This document shows, piece by piece, positions 34,042 through 45,435 of a stretch of 64,000 nucleotides of DNA. This DNA is from Ornithodoros turicata (taxonomy: Eukaryota > Arthropoda > Arachnida > Ixodida > Argasidae). The stretch's first letter is position 1, and the number at the start of each line of letters is the position of its first letter. The DNA lies in assembly GCF_037126465.1 (NCBI RefSeq), contig NC_088201.1, positions 71,136,879-71,200,878 on the forward strand. Reading direction: 5' to 3'. The notes beneath the pieces were generated by a model, which was not told the origin of the DNA, searched no databases, and worked only from the letters and a program-made list of their open reading frames with translations. The translations under genes were made by a program, and so were the position numbers.

Positions 34042-34946
34042 CATGTCGTGCTGTAGTGTACTAGAACTCAATGAAATTTCAGTTGGTTTTAAAACAACTT
34101 TATTTAGTGATCTTAGTTTGGACACTACAAGGCACACTAATGTATCGTTTTAGATAATGTGCCTACAAGTATTGATTTTGAAAGAATATGGGTAACACTG
34201 TTCTGATTGTACATGCAAGATATGAAAATAGAAGCCAATTAGTTATCAAAACTCATCTTAGACAGGCTATTTAGAAACAGTGACTTACCGAGGGCGCCCC
34301 CTTTTCTTCTTTCCTCCATGTTTGTGTGCTGTCGCTACTGAAACTGTCTTGAACATACTTTTGACTAACTGCAACAATGTGTTCAATAGAGCAAAGCAAC
34401 AGTTGGGCAGGTTGGTACATACTAAGCGAGAGCGGTGAACAACATGGAACAAGGGCACACATATGGATGGCCGCAACTTTCAACCTTGCTTTACTTGGCA
34501 TCACACGGAAATGAATGAAAACTACACGATACAGAACTTCCGCGTACACAACGATGCAATTACCTTCCTTACTTTTTATTGGCTAGTTAAATTTCTATGC
34601 ATTCGATGCGTTATCCGAACCACACTGATTTAGCGATAAGGGACACCTGTTTTTCACTGAGAGCTGCCGTGGCCTTGTTCATGCATTTTTCTTGCCGTTT
34701 TATCATCGTTGTTTCTACAGCGCGATGCGTGTCTCTTACAATTGGTTATTTTAGTTTACTTCCCCAAAGCATTCAGAATCGGCACAATCAGTTATGGTTC
34801 GAGAAGAAACGACTCACTGAAACTCCCTTTGGTGGGATGCATGTCACTTCAGTTCAGTGCAATCACTATCTATGTGCATGTTCCATTGACTAATATTTGA
34901 ACTTGTCATATTTTGTGTTAGGTGAAGGTGCTGGCTTCAGGACATA
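34042..34946. other. No recognisable gene
   Basis: It probably includes 5' sequence of the Merlin element that follows. I could not find its terminal repeats. Confidence 0.35.
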
Positions 34947-36000
34947 GGTTCGATGCATAAGGAGAGGTGTTTTGACATCTGTGGTGGGACGACATACCTG
35001 CAGAGCCGAAATGGGATTCCTTTTCGGTTTATCTGCCGGAACCGCGGTCACTACTGGTCTGAGAGAATGAGATCTGGGAGTATCTTCAGCCATTCAAAGA
35101 TGGCACTTGATCGTGCTTCGACGTTTATGTACCTTTTTTGCTCATGGACTAACTATGCAGAGTGTGGTGATACGTGAGGCATGCAGGGACAACAGGCGTA
35201 CACGCAAGCGCACATTTCCCAGGTGGCTCGCGCAACTACGCAGCGTAATTTATTTTTCTATGGAGAGACGTATGGCAGCTGAACGGAAGATCGGAGGGCC
35301 TGACAAGCTCGTTCAGATTGATGAGACTGTTGTAGGGCGGAGAAAGTACAACATTGGACGAAGCATAAAGGGCCAAGGGGTATTCGGTATGGTGGAAAGG
35401 GAGATTGGCCCAGATGGTAAACCCCGTGAAGGGAAGCTCCGTATGGTGATATGTCCAAACAACACGCGGGATCGGGCCACTCTTATCCAAATCATCAAGC
35501 AGAACGTACAGCGTGGGACTACCATCATCAGCATATGCAAGACTTCCTATACTCTATAGGAGAAAATCCATTGCTCTGGAGGGCTCGAAAGCAACGGCCA
35601 TACTATCAGCACCGTGTTGTTAACCACAGGATCCAATTTGTTACAGGACTAAACCGTGACGTTCACACTCAAACGATCGAGTTACATGGCGGGTCACGAA
35701 ACGTTCCCTGCACACAGGTAGGGTTCGCAGAGCTTATCTTAAGGACTACCTGTATGAACAACTATGGCGTCGCCACGTGAGGGTGCACTCTCTTAATGCA
35801 TTTCAGGATCTCGTAGGTCTTGCTGAGGGCAGCAGACATCTGATTGCGAGACGGCTTGGACGAACACGTCGGCATCCTCGTGCTCGCAATGTGGTGCAAG
35901 CCACACAACCAGCAGTTGGTAACCCTGTTGTCGTGCTAGTTCCTATGGTACAAGTTGCACGAGCTGCACGGCCCCTGTCTGTCCTCAGCTAGAGTTTGGG
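34947..36000 (+). pseudogene. Merlin-superfamily (IS1595/ISXO2-like) transposase
   Basis: The N-terminal zinc-ribbon-like part reads MHKERCFDICGGTTYLQSRN, then FRFICRNRGHYW and a SIFSHSKMALDR helix. A frameshift near 35110 leads into IGGPDKLVQIDETVVGRRKY, the first catalytic D with the DExxxGRRKY motif, followed by IGRSIKGQGVFGMVEREIGP. A later frame has VNHRIQFVTGLNRDVHTQTI (the VNH...F...HTxxIE motif), and another RAYLKDYLYEQLWRRHVRVH. The second catalytic aspartate region (about 35525) is broken by a stop. The product would be a DDE cut-and-paste transposase; here it is inactivated by at least three frameshifts or stops. The Ala/Pro-rich frames at 36000-36440 may be its decayed C-terminal extension. 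Confidence 0.85.
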
Positions 36001-36449
36001 ATCCACGCAGCCACTCCTGCACTGGGACCTGTACCGGCACGCTCACCTTTAGTGCAATGAAGGCCCCCACAACTAGCAGCAACAGCCTGTGCGACAGCTA
36101 CGAGCAGATCGGGCTGCTAGAGTGGACCACAGGGCTCGTGCACCAATGGCTCGACCAACCACCGGACAGATACAGCAAGTGCTACCAGTAGCACCTCCAC
36201 GAGGTAGCATTGCAAACCACGGGCCTGCTTGCACATTGGCAGCACATGTGAACCCTGCTACGGTTGCCGCTACCGTAACTGCTGTGCACAGACCGACATG
36301 GGGTCCAATCGGAATGCCCCCGCAACTGAGCATGAGAGTACCACATGTGGCAACTGTAGCAGGATTCACAAGGTTTTTACTGCTAAGACCCAACAGCCCG
36401 CCACTGTGGCCCACACAAAAACTAATTGCACGAGCAGCAATCTGTACTA

Positions 36450-37308
36450 CAGTGAACCCTTGTTATTATGACCACTCCCGTTCCCGCGGATTTCGGCCAT
36501 AAAGCAAATTGTCATATTAACGAGAAACGCTCCCTCCGCGGACCGGACAGATCGCTATGCACAACAAAAGCCTACGTAAGTACGATTTATTTTCTGAAAA
36601 ATCTGTTAACAATGTCTGCATCGAACAATTTTCAGTAATTAATTTTTCTAGATGGACAATAGCACCATCAATCGTGAACACGTTATCAGTGTCCGTTCTA
36701 TGGTAAAAAAATACCGAGGGAACCTGTAAGGAAGATATAAAGGTTTATAAAAAGGAAAGGTCAGCCACAGATCGGCTTGATATTCAAAAAAAAAAAAATA
36801 ATAATGAAAAGAAGGGAAACCTGTAGGGCTTCGCTTGCCTCCTCCGAGTAACGCCACTCTTCATTCCGGCTGCCAAATCAGACCTCTTCCGCTTTGTTCC
36901 GGCCATCCTAACGTGACGTCAGCAGCACAATGTAACCTGGTCCCGTGGTCACCGCCTTTTTAAGCGCTTCGGTGGTTCGAAAAGCGATATGAGTATAAAT
37001 ACGGGGTCAACGATTTCAGGGGTCATCCCAAACCTCGACGCCCTACTTTAACGCATGTCACTCTCTGAGCGAGGTACGTGGTAGCCTCTCCCGGGGGCTA
37101 ATCTGAAGGTCATGTGACGCGGTCATAATAACGAGAAGATAATGCCTGTGTTTGATCCTACTTGTGACAAAAATCTTTGCCATTGTCCGATAAACGGATT
37201 GTCATATTAACGAGTGGGATTTACATGCTCGCGGAACGGTTCCCGAGAGAAACGGTCATAAAGCGAGTACGTCAGATTAACGGGAGTCATATTAACGAGG
37301 GTTCACTG
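36450..37308. mobile_element. pogo/Tc1-type MITE
   Basis: The ends CAGTGAACCC...GGGTTCACTG are flanked by TA (36448-36449 and 37309-37310). The subterminal word GTCATATTAACGAG / TTGTTATTATGACC recurs several times inside both ends (about 36462, 36510, 37120, 37199, 37286). No transposase is present. It lies right after the Merlin pseudogene. Confidence 0.75.
36741..36800 (+). repeat. Retroposon 3' tail nested in MITE
   Basis: GGAAAGGTCAGCCACAGATC, CGGCTTGATATTC and a 12-nt A run followed by ATAATAAT match the terminus at 8640-8760. Confidence 0.5.
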
Positions 37309-37439
37309 TATATATAGGAAATTGAGCCTATGTGACGTGCCATCTCCCTGTACCTTCCGACTAGCCAGTGATGAGGATGGCGCCCACTAGACGAACACAC
37401 TGTTGGAAATCATGGCAGCTCTGAACCTGAGGATTTTGT

Positions 37440-38530
37440 TTTTTTTTTAACCACGAAAGTTAGATGAAACATATTTTACTTATAAAAGTGTCAGTACAGT
37501 CGTGTTCTGTGCCATGACACATTTCCACGATAAGCATTGCTCAAAGATTGCGTTTGCAGAATGTTTGTATCAGTATTAGGTAATTTTATAACAGAAGGTA
37601 CAGCTAGCTGCGCGGAAAGCAGATGCCAACGTGGTCGAATTGGTCAAGGTACTTGACCGATAATCAAGAGATGCGTGGTCTAAATTCTGCCACTGTCATG
37701 CTTTTTTTTATGAGTGCCACATGTGAGCTGTTCACGGGAGCCCTGGAAATAGATGTTGCCTACGTCTGACATTAGATAAGGGAATGGTAGTTTCTGACAT
37801 TATAAATATAATCAGTGCTAAGACATAACCATGCTAAAAGGGATAAAAAAACCCATAACTATTAATAAGAAAAGTGGTAGCATTCCATTCAATAAATATA
37901 TATCCCCCCCCCCCCCCAAGTGGTAGCATTACATCGGTGTTCACATATTTGTTCCCGTGTTCCACAACAGCATGTCTGCGATGATATTTTAATAGCATAT
38001 TCACCTGCCTGAGAGGGTCTTCTCAAACCCAATTTAATTCTAAGGGGTTGCAGTGCTGCTACACGGCCGACCACGGTGGCCACTGAGAAGTTCAACATTT
38101 TACCTGAAGTCTGGTGAAATGTATTCTAGTTATATGTGTCCTACAGTCGCATTCTGTGGCATGACATATTTCCACGCAAACTGTTGCTCAGAGCAGCAGC
38201 CTGATGCCTTGCGTTTGGTGCTCCTAATTGGAACAGCCTTTGTGTGCTCTTTCTCAACACGTGTAAAAATTGTCATATGATCAAGAAATAAATATTACAA
38301 CTGTAAGAAACATCATGCTTTCCTTGGAATATATTTTCTAGCACTGTGATCCGAGGCTAACGTGGGGAACGTCTGGTGCATACAAAGGTGGGCATTGCGT
38401 TCGCTGTTCTTAGTCAGAGTGGGAGCAGTTTTTGTCGTGCTCTTTCTTAACACATGTAATAATTGCAATATTATCAACAAATATATATTACACAGCTCTG
38501 TATGTTTGTGTTGGATTCCTGTCATATTCC
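37440..38530. repeat. Diffuse direct repeats
   Basis: The words ACAGTCGTGTTCTGTGCCAT (about 37497) and ACAGTCGCATTCTGTGGCAT (about 38142) head similar ~60-bp segments ending TTTCCACG. TGTGCTCTTTCTCAACACGT (about 38240) and GTGCTCTTTCTTAACACATG (about 38437) form another pair. A poly-C run is at 37906-37918. No gene is visible. Confidence 0.5.
37628..37715 (+). repeat. tRNA-derived SINE-like copy
   Basis: CGTGGTCGAATTGGTCAAGG (A-box-like) is followed about 45 nt later by GTGGTCTAAATTC (B-box-like), then a T-rich stretch that could terminate Pol III. No matching anticodon arm is evident. Confidence 0.5.
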
Positions 38531-39655
38531 AGCAAGGCAACAGTTATATTATCTACACACTCTTATTCACGTTAGGCAACAGTGTTTTGCCATAATTGGT
38601 AATTTGCAGTTTTATGTCATGAGACAACTATGTGTCAAAACGTGAGCTACTGACATGACTGTTGCAATCGCAAGAGTCGTCATGCTTTCCGTGCAAATGT
38701 GTTTGATTGCACATATCTGCAGTTCTGTTCTAGTTAAATTACAAATTACAGAGGCAAACCTAGGACCCAGGGTTTTTCTGAGGGTGGGGTAGGGGGTGGA
38801 TGTGGAAGGTCCTGCTTTGGATAGCATGCACTATGTTAACATTATTAATACATTTGTCATACTAACATTTAGGAATGACAGATGGTATTGTATAGAAGCT
38901 ATCATGTTTATTGATACTTGTGTGACCATAATCACTCACTTTCCAATATAGTAGATGACTGTTCACATTGGGATTGCCACAACACTGTGATCAACTGAAT
39001 CCCTATTAGTGACAGTAACCACCACAACAAAGAGAGCACTAAGATTTGACTGAAATTCACCCAGTAATTCTGCAGCCGTAAAGTGCTTATAATGTATATT
39101 ATACCACTACAGTGTGCTAAATCAAGGTGCTTATACTGCAGTATTACTACCAGCTAATTAAATTTAAAGTAGTATGTGAGAATGATACTGAAGTGAATAA
39201 ATACATCAAGGGACAAACAGGAACAACTTTCCTATACGCTTTTCTATGAATATATGCACCATCGCCAAAGTGATACTGCACGAGTTTGAAGCTTGCTAAC
39301 ACACGCGCTCGAGTCGCAGAAGCGTTATCAGGCAATTAAAAATGAAAGGAAAATATCCAAGTCTAATATATACTCGACGAGATGCACACGACTGTTTGTG
39401 AACGTACTGGTGCTCGAAAGCGCCTTTATGATACAAAGTGTAGCAACACGGGAAGCCATAATAATGTGGCATAATTTATCGTGCACGTCCTCTTCTTATT
39501 GTTGGTGTGTTGGTATCAAATGTACACGATACGCAAGTACGTTTATATTTTTTTACAACCATCATTTGAACAATAAGCAGAGTGAAATTAATATAAACTC
39601 GCTAAAAGTCTGGTACCTGACGCTTGACCCTAACTCTTTGCCGCCGACGCCGAGT
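38531..39655. other. No recognisable gene
   Basis: A/T-rich sequence with only short open frames. Confidence 0.4.
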
Positions 39656-39659
39656 ATGA

Positions 39660-39932
39660 AGGTAGTATTGAACTTGTATTGTATTGAATTCTGACTGTGT
39701 ATTGGCATTGATTGTATCGTTCCTCGTTACACATATTACTGTAATGGGTTCTTTCGTTTGTTCCTTACTTGTTCTGTTTCTTTTTTTCTTTTTTTCTCTC
39801 TTTCTTCAAGGCGTAAATACTGGTATTAGTGACTATCTGCCATCTAGCAAGGACGGCCCACATGCCAAAAGGCATAGGCCATCCTGTTTTCTTTTAAAAC
39901 CAGTGCAATAAAGTTATTATTGTTATTATCGC
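39660..39932 (+). repeat. Retroposon 3' end with TTA-type tail
   Basis: A T-rich stretch (39779-39812) precedes CAAGGACGGCCCACATGCC, CCAAAAGGCATAGGCC and GCAATAAAGTTATTATTG. The AATAAA followed by TTATTA units looks like a LINE 3' terminus. No coding part is attached. Confidence 0.45.
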
Positions 39933-41319
39933 GGTCACGAGGCTATAACGACGCCGTCGAGAGTCGCACCCGAGGGAGTCTGTCCTGTCGCCTGCAGCGC
40001 CACCACAGCCGGCGGAAGAGCGCCCTACTTCGCATCGCTATCCCGTACCGCCCCGCTGTTTCCCACCATGCTTCCCAACAGAGCAGTGACGTCATCCGCG
40101 AAATGCGACAGCAGCGGCCCCTAGCGGTGAAGCCGCGCTCGTAGTGCCCCCCAAGTGGTGTACCCGACACATGGCTAATCCTCCCTTATAGTTAAATTAA
40201 AATATAATAGTGAAATATTATATTTATTTTAGGGGTATTTTTAGCGAAATTGCTTTTTAACAATGAACATGTTATGTGTTACATGCACTATCAAAAGAAA
40301 GATCGCTCATCCGAACTATGCATTCATCGCAACTATGTTGTCAGTCGGCCTAAACCGGGAAGCTCCAGCAACCCGAGCTGCTCGGCATCGTTCCCAGTGT
40401 GAAACCTTGAGATGTTGTTCGTGCACCTACCAATCAGTGACGGCAGCATTACCACGTGCCTCCCGATGGCGTGGCGTGATTTCGTTCGTGGGTTCATAGG
40501 TTGAAGTCGTGCAAGGTTAGCTAAGAAATATTTTATCTTTCTTTAATTTTTTTTTTTACTAATGTCACTCAAACATGTCGATAGCCATATATTAAAGATA
40601 ATGGTCATGAACCTGACTAAGCTTTGATAAACAACAGTTCAAAAACGCCATCAGTTGGATTCGAACCCACATTCTTCGATTGCCGTAGGGTTGCTAATAA
40701 GTGAAGCCGTGGATCGAGCAACCGAGTCGCACGTGCGAACGCGATCTCGAATTGGCAGGTGGGACATTTCGTCATTACGACGTATCCATTCGTCATTTTG
40801 ACGCGAAACTCATCACACACCTCACAATCAGCGCGCATCGCGAAATAGCGCGCACTTGTTATTTGTCCCACGTTGCATTGCGAGTGTATTCGAAATAATG
40901 AACATTGAGTACGGAACATACCCGTTTCCAGCAGCATATGAGACCCACAAACACCACCCCCTTTAGGCCCCTTTAACTCTCTGTTCCCTCTAACCCGCTT
41001 TGATGTAAACACGCTCTCGGCATTAATCCACCTCTTTACCGTAAGCGCCTCAAGGACGGGGGTTTATTCACCTTAGTCTCATGAGCCATTTTTCCGTCAA
41101 CGCAAGAGTTCACCCACGATGTCCCATAGTTCTTCAACCCATTACTTTCCAACGTTCTACATAGACTGCCAATGCGAATGACTGCCATGCCAATGCCAAT
41201 GAAGAGGACGGTGCCCAGAAGATATTTCTCTGTCTCTGTTGTCGACGGCTCTCGATTAGAAGATTTTGCTTCGATTTTCCTCCCAGATGTTATTTAATAG
41301 ACCCAAACAACTGATAACC
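39933..41319. other. Unassigned sequence with one SINE-like fragment
   Basis: About 40648-40700 reads on the minus strand GTGGGTTCGAATCCAACTG, a B-box-like tRNA-derived piece. No gene or terminal repeat was identified. Confidence 0.4.
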
Positions 41320-41990
41320 ACTGGCGAACTAAGTCTGGGCTGGAGGGGGCGTGGGGCAAGTCATTCCAGCGCATTTTTGCCACAAAGAATGTCCAGGCTT
41401 TTTCTTCAGAATGGCGTATCGTCGGATCGCACGCCACCATTCATAAATGTGCAGTAATACTCGACATTAATCGTGACCCCTTTCTAAAAAAATCGAAATG
41501 TATAACCGTTTTCATGTGCCAGAAGACATTTTCCACTGTCTTACTGGCAGTCGGGTGCGTTTCACTTTTCTTGGGTGGCGGATAAACCGTATGTCACCAC
41601 TCCATGCTGTTTCTTTTGGTCTTTGGGGTGAAATTGCGATATCCATGCTTCATCACACGTGATAATTTATGACACATTTTCGAATCCTAACTGATTCAAA
41701 AGCTGTTCACAGATCGCATGTCATCTGTCGGGGAACCCCTCTTCCACTGACTCTGTTGTATAATGGTCTCAACACTGCCAACACTGATATTCACGTCAGG
41801 CGCTATATCCCGCACCGTTACTCGCTTGTTCTCAATGATGACTTGTTCAACAAGTTCGATATTCACTGGCGTGACTCTGGCCGGACGTCTGGTTGTCACC
41901 AGCTCTCGTCCACCGCTAAACTATTGGCACCATTGGTACGCCCGTCACATCGTTTGTTCTTCATATGCTTGCTATCTTCTCAAAACCTCA
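41320..41990 (-). pseudogene. Mariner-type transposase remnant
   Basis: An intact helix-turn-helix block reads TTRRPARVTPVNIELVEQVI then ENKRVTVRDIAPDVNISVGS (41899-41750). Downstream in other frames come ITCDEAWISQFHPKDQKKQH (about 41650, with the first catalytic D of the DDE/D set) and GVTINVEYY (about 41470), both characteristic of mariner transposases. Stops and shifts lie between the blocks. Upstream a SGR/DE-like linker (about 41920) fits the N-terminal domain. Terminal repeats were not recognised. Confidence 0.7.
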
Positions 41991-42499
41991 GATGCTTTAG
42001 CGTTCTCCTTCATGAGAAATTGCATTATGCACCTATGTTACATAGCTAGAGAAGCATTGCTCCCCGTCATGATAGCTGCCGTTGCTGTGCACGCACCAAA
42101 TACGTCATGCTGGGCACAGAAAACTCCAGAAGCAGTACCATAGGTCCTTCGCAAGTTTTGTCCTGCTGAAGTTATTCATGGGTTTTTATTTCGCACAAAA
42201 GTATCGATCAAGGTTGAACGACTCATGGTACCACCAAAATCAACATGTTGAAGCGCCATGCTGAGACGAACAGCGGTACAGCCTTGCCGTGATGCCACAT
42301 AATACACGCCTCCTTCGCACAACTGAAAATATTGGTATAGCAATACAGGGAGTTTAATTGTTCATTAACTAATACAGGAAGTTTAACCTCTCAAGTCGCG
42401 GTGTCGTTGAGTGCCCTTCTGATTTACCATTACATCTGAAATGCCCTGCAACTTTTCTGCAATAAACTATTATTGCTTCATTCTGTACATGCTTGTACT
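41991..42499. other. Unassigned sequence and 3' flank of lipocalin B
   Basis: From about 42499 down to 42370 it matches the downstream flank of lipocalin A, so it is the probable 3' UTR (minus strand) with an AATAATA-like word. The rest may be mariner flank. Confidence 0.4.
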
Positions 42500-42642
42500 C
42501 TATGAGTCATTAGGCAGACAGGCACAGCGGGCAGGGTCATACGTTGATATCTTCTTCGGTCCACAGAGGAGGTCGTAGACGAACTCGCAACAGGGGTCCA
42601 CTGGGGCTTCCAGGTCATTTACCAGCAAGAAACATCCAGTGC
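42500..42642 (-). CDS. Lipocalin-like gene B, terminal exon
   Basis: After the acceptor TGTTCTCACAG (minus strand) the exon reads, in phase 1, GCFLLVNDLEAPVDPCCEFV then YDLLCGPKKISTYDPARCAC and stops at TAG (42502-42500). It is a clear paralogue of 27320-27462, with the same 143-nt length and mostly conservative changes, which suggests that selection acted on the protein. Intron bases just before the acceptor (TATGCGTTGT) are also shared. It joins in frame to 52090-52173 over a 9.4-kb transposon-filled intron. The product is probably a secreted lipocalin (inference). Confidence 0.7.
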
Positions 42643-44634
42643 CTGTGAGAACAACGCATACTGTTGTCAATGTCGTCGCGACGACGTTGCTGACCTTCTT
42701 GATCAGATCTACTAATTGGAGTCAATTGATTCTCCTCCTCCGCGCTTTTAAAATAATGCATCGAAGAGTCCTCGATTATGAAGCTGATGATGTCCACAAG
42801 GTTCTCCCGTTTAATGTGCTATCCTGCGCGATGAAAATGCATAATAAGCTTTGTATGAAGTATCGTACATATTTTCATCGTTCATTGCTCGATGAATCCT
42901 AGATACAATCTTCACGTAAGAGCTAAATGTTATGCAGGATTGCTCGCAGTCTTGCTTTAATTCATCAAGCACTCTATCAGGAAGAACCATGCAAACCTAA
43001 ACGTTTGCTAGCAATAACTAAACGTATGACGATGGGATGGGTGTTTCACCGCAGCAATTGCGATACCCGTGCATGTCGGTTAAAGGAACCATGAAATGAT
43101 TTTCGCGAATTCCCAGTGCTCTGCGGGAAACCGTTCTCATGATCCCTCACTATCATACACACATAGACTTTTAACCGCATTCAGTGCACCGGGGACGCAG
43201 TTACCCTGCAAAAGTAGTGGGGAGTGACCGCCGTATACATCCCTTCGAAGCAGGCTTACGTCATCAACGTCCAGTTACTGTGAGCAGTGCGTATGGGGGA
43301 GCGGGGTAGCGCCGAACGTAAGAGTTATCGTGGAACAGGCCACAGGCCTACTCGCTGGCATTTCTGCAGCGGTGATCGTCTGCAGTGATACCAGTGCCCA
43401 TAACGCAATATGCCCGTAACGTAACGCCGGCAGCACACTGGCGCACGTGGCGGAATATTTGAGAGTTTAATCACTGAACTTCATCTCACCGTTCTCGGTG
43501 CGGGTCATCAACGTTTTTCGGGGTCTGCGTTGCCGCAGCTCTGTAGATGTCCCCTAGTGGGCAGTGATACCGAAGCTGTATTTTAAGACAGGGTGCTCTG
43601 CGTCTGTCGTTGAGTTCCTTGTTCCAGTTTTAGTTTGCCTCGATTCCGCTCACTTCTAGGGGATGTCGATATGCATGTGAATGTCTAGCTTAGTTCATGG
43701 AGACGGATGGGTGTTGTTGTTTTTTCCTCTTTTTACAGCGAGAGCTGTATGAAGTTTTGTGAAGGCCGTGCGTGGTTCCTGGCGTTTTATTCGGCGCGCC
43801 ATTGGTTGGCGCAGCAGTAGATGGCAGAGCAGATGAGCGTACCAGACGCTATGTGGCGGCCACTGCGAGTTCTACGTCGTCTGCAGATAGGGAGGCTTGG
43901 CGCGCCGGCTGCAGCACGCGAACGGCATAGCACGTCGGGCGAACAGGCGGCCTAACGCGCATTGGCTGCACGAAGAAAACATGACCCAATCGTGATGGAA
44001 CGCAAAGCGGTTGCGATGAAACGAGGCCAAGAATATTAGAAAGCTGGGGAACGCGAAGCCGAGGCCAAAAGACGAATGTGGGAGTACGAATAAGCACGCA
44101 AGCACTAAGGCGTGGCCATGAGATGAAAACTGTCCCAGACGTGTGTACTTGAAACGAATGCGCGTCCGTCGTAGATCGCAATGGTGAAAGCTAAGTTTGC
44201 GGGGAAGTTTCTGAATAACGAGTTAGTACGTGCTTGTGACATTCGCGATAGGCTGTGGTTTCGGACCGACGTGACGCCCGCCCGCGCGCAACACAGCCAA
44301 CTGTTGCGCCAAACGCACTTCGGAAGTACCGAGCGCAAGTCACACTCTGTGACTCAAACGGGGGGACTGACTGACTCAAGAACGGAGTTAGGGAGTGAAA
44401 ATGACCGAGACGGAAGTGCAGTGACGTAGTTCCACTACATTCCACGCGTTTTGTCGGCATTTAAATGACAAGGAGGGCTCGTTGATGCATCTTGGTAATT
44501 TTGCATCTGCAGTATTCGTACGGTTACTTCCTTCTACTTCTATAGACTCCAAAAAATAAAGATGAAATTTTCCACGAGCTCCACGAAGTGCAAACATGTG
44601 TGACAATATGAGCGGAAGTGGCTAGCGTTATGGG
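42643..44634. other. Intron of lipocalin B: no further exon recognised
   Basis: Only short unlinked open frames are present. No terminal repeats were seen before the hAT-like element at 44635. Confidence 0.4.
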
Positions 44635-45260
44635 CAGGGTGCCGAACTGAAAACCGGAGCTGAACCGGAATTTTCTCACGAACCCGAACCGGAACTGAAC
44701 CGCTATATTTCCACCGGCCCTGAACTGAACCTGAACCGGAATTAAAGAAAAATAGTGTTCTGAACCGGAATGGAATGGTTGCGTTGTATTCGTTCGGGCG
44801 TCGAAGGAAGGATTCACGATCACCACAAAATCAAGATAACCTTACTTGTGCCTCTGTTTATACAACAGTATACAATTTCGTTCTGTAAGACCAGCATCAC
44901 GTATAAAATTGCAAAGCAGACGTTTATACCGCTTATACCGTTTATATACCGCGTGATGGAAGTGACTAATGTTTTTTTTTTTTTTTTCATTTCTTCGTCT
45001 TTCGTTTTCATGTCCTTCGCAGGTACACACGATATACTGGTTTTTTGTGGGGGACGATCTCGCGTCATGTTCCCCTTTAGCTTTTTTTGGGAGAGTGCGG
45101 ATGCTTCCCTCACTGTACACTAGCTGAACCGTTATGAACCCATATGGAGCGGGATCGAACGGGTCCCAACCGTTATTCTTTGCGCTCCGGAGCTGAACCA
45201 GAACCGAACCGAAACTTCTGAACCCGAACCGAACCCGTATTTTTTCGGTTCGACACCCTG
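44635..45260. mobile_element. hAT-like MITE with GAACCGG-iterated ends
   Basis: The ends are CAGGGTGCCGAACTGAAAA on the left and, reverse complement, CAGGGTGTCGAACCGAAAAA on the right. They are flanked by a perfect 8-bp duplication GTTATGGG (44627-44634 and 45261-45268). About 130 bp at each end is built of GAACCGGAA/GAACCGAACC words. The interior is A/T-rich with a T15-like run at 44970-44988. It has no transposase. Confidence 0.9.
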
Positions 45261-45435
45261 GTTATGGGTGACACGCGTTAAACAGAGGCTCCTTGTGGGG
45301 CCTGGTAGAGTCGCTCCTTCACAGAGCACAGGAGGAGTATGCGTGCAAAGTAACGTATGAGTTACCTTGGCGTTACTTACACCCAAAGTCACTGTACTCT
45401 TTGGTGCACATTTCTGAACATCTGGCGGAGAGTAA

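Noticed and set aside
34947..36000. Bacterial insertion sequence or contamination
   Set aside because: The IS1595-like motif is expected for eukaryotic Merlin elements, and the surrounding DNA is continuous animal repeat sequence.
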